64,000 nucleotides of DNA, taken from Rhinopithecus roxellana (taxonomy: Eukaryota; Chordata; Mammalia; Primates; Cercopithecidae). Position 1 is the first letter of the stretch, and every line of letters starts with the position of its first letter. The DNA lies in contig NC_044559.1 of the NCBI RefSeq assembly GCF_007565055.1, forward strand, positions 101,144,759 to 101,208,758, written 5' to 3'. The notes under the pieces are model-generated. The model was given only the letters and a program-made list of their open reading frames with translations, made no database searches and had not been told where the DNA came from. The translations under genes and the position numbers were made by a program. This document shows positions 56,335 to 64,000 of the stretch, piece after piece.

Positions 56335-57650
56335 GAATGGAATTGCTGGGTCATATGGCAACTCTATTTTAACATTCTGAGGAGTTGCCAAACTGTTTTC
56401 AAAACTGGTTGCATCATTTTCTAATCTTGCCAGCAATGTATGAGGATGCCAAAATCTCCACACTCTTACCAACACTTGTTATTATCTTTTTTTTTCAGCC
56501 ACCCATGTGGGTATGAAGTAGTATTTCATTGTGGTTTTGAAACACATTTCTCTTATGACTAATGATGTTGAGCATCTTTCATATGCTGATTACCTATTTT
56601 TTATCTTCTTTGGAAATAATTTCTATTCAAGTCCTTTGTTCATTTTTGAATTCAGTTATTTTTCTTTTTATTATTGTCTCAGTCCATTAGTGCTGCTATA
56701 ACAAAATACATAAGACTGGGTAATTTATAAACAATAGAAATTTACTTCTTACAGTTCTGGAGGCTATGAAGTCCAAGATCAAGGTGCCAGCAGATTTTCT
56801 GTCTGGTGAGGGCCCATTCCTCATAGATGGCACCATCTAGGTAGAAAGATACCATTAACATGGTAAAAAGGATGGAAAGGCATAAGGGGACAAACACTGT
56901 GTTCTCACATGGCAGAAGAGCAGAAGAAACAAATTTGCCTCCTCAAGCCCTTCTATAAGGCATTAATCCATTCATATGGGCAGAGCCCTCATGACCTGAT
57001 CACTTTGTAAGGGCCCTATCTCTTCATATCACTGCAACAGGAATAAGTGTCAACATGAATTTAGGAAAGGGACACCCTCAAACCATAGCAATTGTTAAGT
57101 TATGAGACTTTACATCTCTGGATAAAAGTCTCTTATCAAGTCTCTTAATTTGTAAACATTTTCTTTCACTCTCTGGTTGTTTTAATTTTGATGAAATGCA
57201 ATATTTATCTTTTTCTTTTGTCATTATTACTTTTAGAAACCATTACCTAATGCAAGGTCACAAAGATTTGCTTTTATGTCTTCTTATAAGAGTTTTATAG
57301 TTTCAGCTATTATATTTAAGTCTATGATACATTTTAAGTTTATTTCTACATATTGTATAAGGCAGGATTCCAACTTTGTTTGGTTGCATGTGGGTATATA
57401 GTTATCCCAGCATCATTTGTTGAAAAGACTTCTTTCTCCATTAAATTGTCTCAGAATCCTTGTCAAAAATCAATTGACCATGAGAGTAAGAGTTAATTTC
57501 CGGATTCCTACTTCAATTCCACTGATCTATTTATCTGTACTCGTGCCAGTACCACACTGTCTTGACTACCACAGGTTTTGAGTTTGGGAAGTGTGCATCC
57601 TCCAAGTTTGTTCTTTTACAACATTGTTTTGACTATTCTTCATTTTTACC
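56335..57650 (-). mobile_element. Old L1M LINE, antisense, split by an LTR
   Basis: Left piece (56335-56674): TGCTGGGTCATATGGCAACT, TTTTCATTGTGGTTTTGA-like text, GTTGAGCATCTTTCATATGC. Right piece (57091-57650): TGGATAAAAGTCTCTTATCA, TATTTAAGTCTATGATACAT, CATTTGTTGAAAAGACTTC. They join as one antisense ORF2 C-terminal region of an L1M. The gap between them is a MaLR LTR. Confidence 0.8.
56675..57090 (-). mobile_element. MaLR-type LTR, antisense, nested in L1M
   Basis: TGTCTCAGTCCATTAGTGCT through CAGTTCTGGAGGCTATGAAG, GTGTTCTCACATGGCAGAAG and GCCCTCATGACCTGATCAC to AAACCATAGCA is the reverse complement of a MaLR-class LTR, with TG/CA ends. Flanking 5-mers ATTAT and ATTGT match at four positions, as expected for a decayed 5-bp duplication. 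The subfamily is not certain. Confidence 0.7.
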
Positions 57651-58284
57651 ACTAATTTTTATAACACAATTTTCAAAATTGAAGAGAGAATAGAAGGTAG
57701 GAAATAGAAAATGCTTGCATTGGAGGCCAAATGTGAGTACGTGTGCTGGTATAAGAATCTTGAAGACAGAAGTTTATTTTTGCTTTACAAAGTAAAAATT
57801 CTCTAAGAAATAGTTTTTGGTAATAATTACCATGATATAAAATTTTATAAGGAAATTATATAAGAATAGTTTTAATGATGAAGACCTTAGGACATAAAAC
57901 TTGCTGGTCTTCACCAATTATCTCTAATTTATTTGGATAGGAAAAGCCCTAAGTGGGATAATCTTGGAGGAAAATTATTTTCTTATTTTTACAAACCTTT
58001 ATAAAATCGGACTTTTAAAAGACAAGGTGGAAATGTCTACAGATCAGAAGATTGGTGCCTGGACTATTGGCGTCCCTAAATTTATGTCTGTTAAGTCAGA
58101 AAATGTACATGCTTGTCCCTTCACTGCTGAGTAAGGGAGTTCGAGAAACCACTGGTGACCTTTGAAACAATAAAATATCACTTGGTTTTCCTAATGATTA
58201 CTCAGAGGTGTGTGAAAGAGTGATTGCAAGCAACTGGGAACCAATAATAATGAGCAAGGCGGGAGGCTGCACTACCTGGTAGGA
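57651..58284. other. Unique non-coding stretch
   Basis: AT-rich; no gene or repeat is recognised. Confidence 0.5.
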
Positions 58285-58510
58285 AGGATATAGATGGGCT
58301 TTAGAATCAGACTTCCATGAATTTTAAACGTGAATTTCTTCCTGGCTTTGTGATCTTTGGAAGGTTATTAAGCTTCAGTTTCATTATCTCTAGAAATCGG
58401 TAAATAGCTCTTGCAGCATTGCTCTGAAGATTAAGTGATTAAGTTAGGCAAGAGATGCAATATGAACATGCCTAGAAAAATACCTGCCACAGAGCAGGGC
58501 TTCAATCAAT
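58285..58510 (+). repeat. MIR SINE
   Basis: GCTTTAGAATCAGACTTCC, TTGTGATCTTTGGAAGGTTA TTAAGC, TCAGTTTCATTATCTCTAG and GCCTAGAAAAATACCTGCCA CAGAGCAGG follow a full sense MIR. Confidence 0.7.
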
Positions 58511-60715
58511 CCCAGCTGTTTTTTTCTCCAATACCTACAAGTGGACAAATGATGAAAAAGACTGAACAAATAATATGTTAACTGAATTATTATGATAAAT
58601 TTGATATTTCTTCCCATTAAATCTCATTGTTTTTAATAGAGAATATTCATCGAGTAAGATGCAATAAACATAATATATTATCTTTCAGAATAATTTTCTA
58701 CAAATAAACAAATCATTAAAAAAAAAAGAAAACGTCTTTCATCAGCTCAATTGTCCTAATTCCTGGTTAGGAAAATCATGTTTCTTTAACTCTTCAGGAC
58801 TCTGTGAATACCATGTATTCAACAAGCAAGCTTCAGGTTCTCACGGGCAAGTGGGACAACCAGAAAACAGAAAGTTAAATGTGTACAAAAGTACGCATCC
58901 TGGTCACCCATCTGAGGATAAGGATGTGGTCTCTGTGTTCACGGCCAAGCCCACAGTGGAAGGCCAAATGCCCCAATTTAAAATTATAGTCTATATTGCA
59001 CAAGGGAATCGGGATTTTGCTCACTGTTTCCTTGACATTACAACAGTACCTGGCACACAGTAAGTGCTTAATAAGCAATTGTTGGATGAGTGCTTAACTG
59101 AGTGGACCACAGCAGGTATCATCCAGTACAGTAGTTTTCAAACATGTTTTCAGCTGTGGGATCTTTGTTCAAACAAATATTCAGTAGACACCCAATATGA
59201 TACAGATGCAAGAGGAACTTATCTTGTGCAGGTAAGACAGATAGGCCTGCACCCCAGGGGTCCCTAGATTTTGCAGAGCATAGCTGGAAACCCCCAATCT
59301 TGTCAAACCCCTCATTTCAGATATGGGAAGAGTAAGGCCCAGAAATGAACAGGGCTTACCCAATGCTATGCAATGGGCCCCAAAATTTTACTTTTGCGGT
59401 TGGGAGTCCCTGTGCCAGTGGGGAGAAGAGCACATTCTACTGTTTGCATCACCAGGAGGGTGTGTAGACACCTGCAGGTCATCCAGGTGGCTTCAGTGTA
59501 GAGCCGGTATTGGTTGTTTATCCTATTTTTAGAAATGCAACTTGTTCTGTGGTGCAATAAAGAGCTTCAAGCTGCATCACTGAAGACTTTCTAATGGCAA
59601 GGCTCTGTATTTTGGCATAATCTTATGAATTCCCAACTCTCCACCCAGGAAATTGCTTCGCCATTTAGACATCCTAAAATTGTCTCCAAAAGAAAGTGAA
59701 TATGGATTCTTTGGGGAACATTTGTGTCAGATGAGTGGATGAGAATTTAGGAGCTGACTTTGGGTCTGGATCTGATAACCCTAGCATCTTTCCAGATCAG
59801 ACAGTTTAGAGCATCCATCCAAGAATATTAATTGGTGCTGAGTGTGGAAGGCAGACTCAACCTATGCTTTCTCTCTTGGACTTTCACGTTTGCTCAGGTC
59901 ATGCCCTGTTTGCTCCTCCATCCTCTCACTTCTCCTTCTTAGATGCAGCAGAGGGTCTGCACCACTGAGGGTCTTGTACCCAGCCCCTTCTCCTCCTCCA
60001 TCCAGTCAGCAGAGGGCTACCAGGCCCACGGGATGTGGCTCAGAAAGACCATCCCTTCTCCCTTTGCAGCCTCTGCTCTTACCTCCAACTTATTCTCCTC
60101 CCCCTTATTTTCCATTATACTGGAGACAGAGAAAAAGGGAATTAGATTCTCTCACAGATGGAAATCATAAAGTCAAAGAGCTGAGATAATGTGCAACTTA
60201 ATGCTAGCCACCACAACATTTCTCAATTGCACAGTCCTGGATAAAGTATGACTTCTTGATGGACATACAACATACAACAACAGCAATAACACTGTAAGTC
60301 AAGTTGTTTGAAGACGCCCACAAAGTACCTGGGAGAGGTCTACCAAGCTGGCAGATGCTCCAGGCAGTTTACGGGCTGTTCCTCCAGTCAACCTAAAGAG
60401 GGAGCTGTTTCCTTACAATGCCTGAGCGAGAGGCCCTGCCCTGCCAGCCTGGGGGCTTGGGGATCCCAGCAGCCACCTGCTTGTGCACCAGGCTGTCACT
60501 GAACAAATGCAAGTGGCACTTTTCTCATTTTTTAAAAAATTGTCTCTACTAAACTGACAAGAGTTCTAGTAGATCAAGTTCTGTTACCAATCAGGCTCAA
60601 TATCTTTATCTGTAAGTGGCACAGGTCCAGCTAATTTCACTGGAGAGTTAAGAAGCCTGACTGCGCTTGGCATGGATGGGTATCACATAATAATTGTGTT
60701 TGCAGTAGAGAATAA
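58511..60715. other. Unique non-coding stretch
   Basis: No gene is recognised. A sense L2 tail is visible at 59020-59095 (ACAGTACCTGGCACACAGTA AGTGCTTAATAAG). The overlapping 115-aa and 75-aa frames at 59842-60189 are leucine- or proline-rich chance frames. Confidence 0.5.
59020..59095 (+). repeat. L2 (or MIR) 3'-tail fragment
   Basis: CCTGGCACACAGTAAGTGCT TAATAAGCAATTGTTGGATG is the conserved tail shared by L2 and MIR. Confidence 0.55.
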
Positions 60716-60915
60716 AAGATCAGTTTTGAACTGATACCTCACCACGTAGCCTTGGCCAGGTTTCTAATCTCTCTCCACCCCTCAGGCTCTGCTTGTAATT
60801 TTGGGAAAAGAATAGCACTGAATTTACAGGATTGTTGTAAGGAATAGGTGAAAAATGTGTGTGATGGATTGGATGGGGCCAATACATAGTAAGTTCTTAA
60901 TAAATGGTAGCTTTA
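60716..60915 (+). repeat. MIR SINE
   Basis: GTAGCCTTGGCCAGGTTTCT, then CTCTCTCCACCCCTCAGGCT, GGATTGTTGTAAGGAATAGG and CATAGTAAGTTCTTAATAAA TGG occur in sense MIR order. Confidence 0.65.
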
Positions 60916-61229
60916 AAAAATATAGCTATTGAATCAAAAATGTTTTCAGACCCTGTCTTATTATGCACAGGTGAGACGCATGCTCTACTTCCTGACTTGG
61001 TTCTCGCACACAAAAAACGTAAAACAATATTCCAGAAGGGAAGAGTTGTGTTTCCAATCCAAATGGAAACATATTGCTTGGACATGCCTCTCCAGGGTGT
61101 TTCCTTGAAGGGAAGGCGCCCAAGCCATGTGAATGTTAAACAGGGAAGCTGACACTTCAGTTTACACATCTCAGAGGGAGTCACGTCAATGTGTTTTCTC
61201 TACAGCAATAATCCTTCCTCCAATCTGTA

Positions 61230-62345
61230 ACCAATATTCATTTACTCATTCAATAAACAGCCATGAAGCAATAACTTAATACATGCACTAGTATAGTCTG
61301 TAGAGATAGAAAGATGAATAGGCCCCAATCCCTGACCTTAAGGGTTTACAGTCTAGTTGAGGGAGACAGGAAGACAAATGAATAAATAGTCATGATACAG
61401 AGCTGGTAAGCACAGGGTGCTGTGAGCATACATAGAAGGGGCCCCTAACCTGGACTATAAAAAGGGGGTGGCCCAAGCCTTCTTAGAAGAGATAATGAGC
61501 TGAATTTTAACAGGGAATGTAAATTTGCCATTTGAAGGGGAAAGAAAGGATGTTTTAGGCACAAGTTCTCTGTTTCTCCTCTATAATGCAAGAGAGTTAC
61601 ATTAGATGATTTCTAAGATGGTTTTCTGGAGAGAGGGCAGTAGGAAGAAGGAGCTTCCCTGCAATAAATTCTGCCTGTGGAACTCCCATTCCATGCTCAC
61701 ACAGCCATGGGAGAACATAGTATGCTGGGGAGCTGCTAGGTTGTAAGAGCAGGATTTAAAACAAGCGATGAAGCTGGATGGTGACATGGTCATGGGTGTT
61801 CAGAAAAATCCATCTGTGTGGAGAAAGGATTGAAGGGGTGGAAGCAAATAAATAGGTGGGAAGAGCCAGGTGCTGTGGCTCACACCTGTAATCCCAGCAC
61901 TTTGGGAGGCTGAGGCGGGTGGATCACGAGGTCAGGACTTCAAGACCATCCTGGCCAACATGGAGAACTCCCATCTCTACTAAAAATACAAAAATTACCT
62001 GGGCATGGTGGTGCACGCTTGTAGTCCCAGCTACTCGGGAGGCTGAGGCAGGAGAATTGCTTGAATCCAAGAGGCAGAGGTTGCAGTGAACCGAGATCAC
62101 ACCACTGCATTCCAGCCTGGTGACAGAGTGAGACTCCATCTCAGAAAAAAAAAAAAGAAAAAAGAAATGGGTGGGAAGGCAGTTGGTTGGGGAAATCATG
62201 AGGATGTCAGGGCCAGAGGCAGCGGCAAAGGAGATGCCGAAGTGGGGGGTGGCTGACTACAAAGGCATATAGAAGGTAGAGTTGACAGGACTTGGTGACT
62301 TGATGGAGAATGATATAGAAAGTCAAGAAAAGTCAAAGCCCATGG
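61230..62345 (-). repeat. L2 LINE, antisense, interrupted by Alu
   Basis: TTTACTCATTCAATAAACAG, GGGTTTACAGTCTAGTTGAG GGAGACAGG, AGATAATGAGCTGAATTTTA and, after the Alu, GTAGAGTTGACAGGACTTGG TGACTTGATGG follow the antisense L2 3' region over roughly 800 bp. The Alu at 61864-62164 splits it. Confidence 0.65.
61864..62164 (+). mobile_element. Alu (AluS/Y-like), full length
   Basis: It runs from AGCCAGGTGCTGTGGCTCAC to GACTCCATCTCAG and an A-rich tail. It contains GATCACGAGGTCAGGACTTC. The target-site duplication AAATRGGTGGGAAG lies at 61850-61863 and 62165-62178 (one mismatch). It inserted into an L2. Confidence 0.95.
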
Positions 62346-62679
62346 GACCATCTCAGAGCCCCCTCACCTAGCATCTAATGAATGTGCCCTTTATGCATAT
62401 GGATTATCTATGATCTTAATTTTTTCCAGAGTAAAACTTACAATCAGCTAGGGGAATCAAGACATGTTATCTTCATGTGTCCTCCATCTTTGTTTCTGGT
62501 TTATAGTGGTTCCGCTGTTGTTTCAGAAGGGAGGAAGGACTAGACCCTTGGAGTGACTGCTTGACAACTGAAGCCTTCAGAAGGGGAGAGCACCCGCCCC
62601 TGGAGTGGTGGCAGGCTTTTCCATTCATGACAGATGGGAGTGTAAAGCAACAAGATGTTTCCCCAGAAACCTTAAAAAT

Positions 62680-62835
62680 GAACATACCCTTTTGCCCAGA
62701 ATTTCTACTTTTTTTGGAATTTAGACTACAGAAAAAAATAATTAAAATGTACAAGAATGATCCTAAAGATTTATTTCAAGGATGCTCACTGCAAAGTTGT
62801 TTATAATTGTGAAAAGCTGGAAACAAACAAGACAC
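62680..62835 (+). mobile_element. Short L1M ORF2 C-terminal fragment
   Basis: ATACCCTTTTGCCCAGAATT TCTACTTTT, AATTAAAATGTACAAGAATG and TTGTTTATAATTGTGAAAAG CTGGAAACAAAC correspond to the ORF2 C-terminal coding region of an old L1 in sense. All frames are broken. Confidence 0.65.
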
Positions 62836-64000
62836 ACAGAAATAGCACCTGGCCTTAGAGGACCCAAGGCTGGGCCTGGTTTCCTAGCTGAGGAATCTCA
62901 ATATAGGGTGTGGAACTGGGAAGGAGATGTCCCAAGAAACTAGCGAGGCTCTTAATGTCACGTAGTGACCAACATGTTCTTTTTGAATTGGGATGGGGCG
63001 GGGGGAGATGATTCAGCTGTACGTATCAAGAAGGAACTCTTTTCCCTTTCTCTTAGCTCCTAAACATTGCTAAGCTAAGTGGTCGCAGCTGGAATAAGTA
63101 AGCTCTGGCTGGAACCTCCCCCAAGGAATCTCTCCTCCCTGCTGTTCTTCCCTACCCCCAGAAAGCTTCGTTTCATGTCTAAAAGCTCAAAGATGTGCTG
63201 AGTAAATAGGAAATAGCAGTGGACTAGGGAATTACAAAACATCACTTCCTTTCTTTCTTGGACATTTATTTATTGAGTACCTACTATGTGCCACGCCGTA
63301 TGCTAAGCTCCAGAGAGAGTGAAAAAATGCAACATAATCCCTACAAACGGTAGTTACTTTCTTAACTAATATCAATTCTCCGCTTCTTCCTAACAATCCA
63401 AATCCTGATTGTATTTGGAATTTCAATTCATTCAAGTCAACAAATATATCTCCCATTCTCTTTGCCACTAGGGATATCTATCCAGTCTCGTTCTGACCAA
63501 GGAGAGAGAAGCAAGAATCACTAAGTGCAGCTTCCAGGAAAGCTCTGTAGAAGGAGCAGGCTTCGTTATGAATACCTTATTAACTTCCCTTTTTCCAGTC
63601 TGGAAGTTGGATGTGGAGAAAGAGCTGTCATTTTGTGACCACTGGGTGACAACCATGAAGAAAACAGCCACAAATTAAAGATAGCTGAGCAGAAATCTAC
63701 ATGGAAACAGGGGCCCTGTTGATTAATCATATTATAGAGTTATCACAGTAACCTTGGCTATCTAAAAAAAATTAGTTCCCCAATTTGTCTAAGATATTGA
63801 TTAACTGGGCTTTTGGTTACTTGCAGCTGAACACAATCCTAACTGCCACTTGACTATCCATGGCCTAGGGGAGCAAACAGATTTCTAAGATATGATGCAT
63901 TCCAGGTTGATAAGCAGTTACGTGAACAGAGCAAAGAATGGACAGCTCTGCTTTGATGGAAGATAAACAACTGATCAAAAAGGGTTTCCAGAAGGAAGGG
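62836..64000. other. Unique non-coding stretch to window end
   Basis: No gene is recognised. 63255-63345 (TTATTTATTGAGTACCTACT ATGTGCCACGCC) is a short antisense L2/MIR piece. Nothing else can be named. Confidence 0.5.

Overview
This window is mammalian, specifically primate, nuclear DNA. It contains no protein-coding gene, exon or functional RNA gene that I can recognise. It is a 64 kb stretch of intergenic or intronic DNA packed with interspersed repeats: Alu, L1, L2, MIR, MaLR LTRs and hAT/mariner fossils. The best lineage clue is an antisense AluY-type copy at 53452-53710. It carries diagnostic bases of the Alu subfamilies that expanded in Old World monkeys, such as a TTTACGCC block and CACCTCACCCGGCTAG. 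The full-length L1 at 24647-30819 has a 3' UTR with a duplicated CCATCAAYTCGTCA block, which I also associate with the Old World monkey L1 lineage. I infer a cercopithecid (macaque- or baboon-like) genome; the species is not resolved.

Layout. 1-24 kb is mostly unique sequence with old MIR/L2 fragments, five Alus (4973, 6684, 11557, 18087, 19063), two MaLR LTRs (7491-7867, 8838-9306), MER5-type hAT fossils and an exact MER1-in-MER5 nesting near 22.5-23.0 kb. 24.5-31.1 kb is an ancient L1 3' end split by one 6,173-bp L1 with a 10-bp target-site duplication. Its ORF1 and ORF2 are recognisable end to end but broken by six small frameshifting indels. 31-36 kb has two head-to-tail Alus, a MIR and a 17-bp tandem repeat. 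Near 36.0-36.2 kb a deleted MADE1 mariner MITE sits 12 bp from a long, nearly perfect hairpin. 36-47 kb is mostly unique, with MIR/L2 remnants and an antisense L1M at 43.3-44.5 kb. 47.7-48.1 kb is a solitary MSTA LTR. 49-62 kb holds an AluJ-like copy, the monkey-lineage AluY, a 119-bp L1 tail, a sense L1M 3' end, an antisense L1M interrupted by a MaLR LTR, and an L2 interrupted by an Alu.

No genes work together here. The readable biology is the layered history of transposition: ancient MIR/L2, then MER5, MaLR and L1M, then MER1, MADE1 and the older Alus, then the monkey-lineage L1 and AluY. A few candidate regulatory or structural signals stand out: CTCF-like motifs, the hairpin, and the L1 promoter with its antisense splice donor. 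The observations I rate highest are the hairpin and the L1 coding region, whose inactivating changes are all indels with no substitution-type stop.
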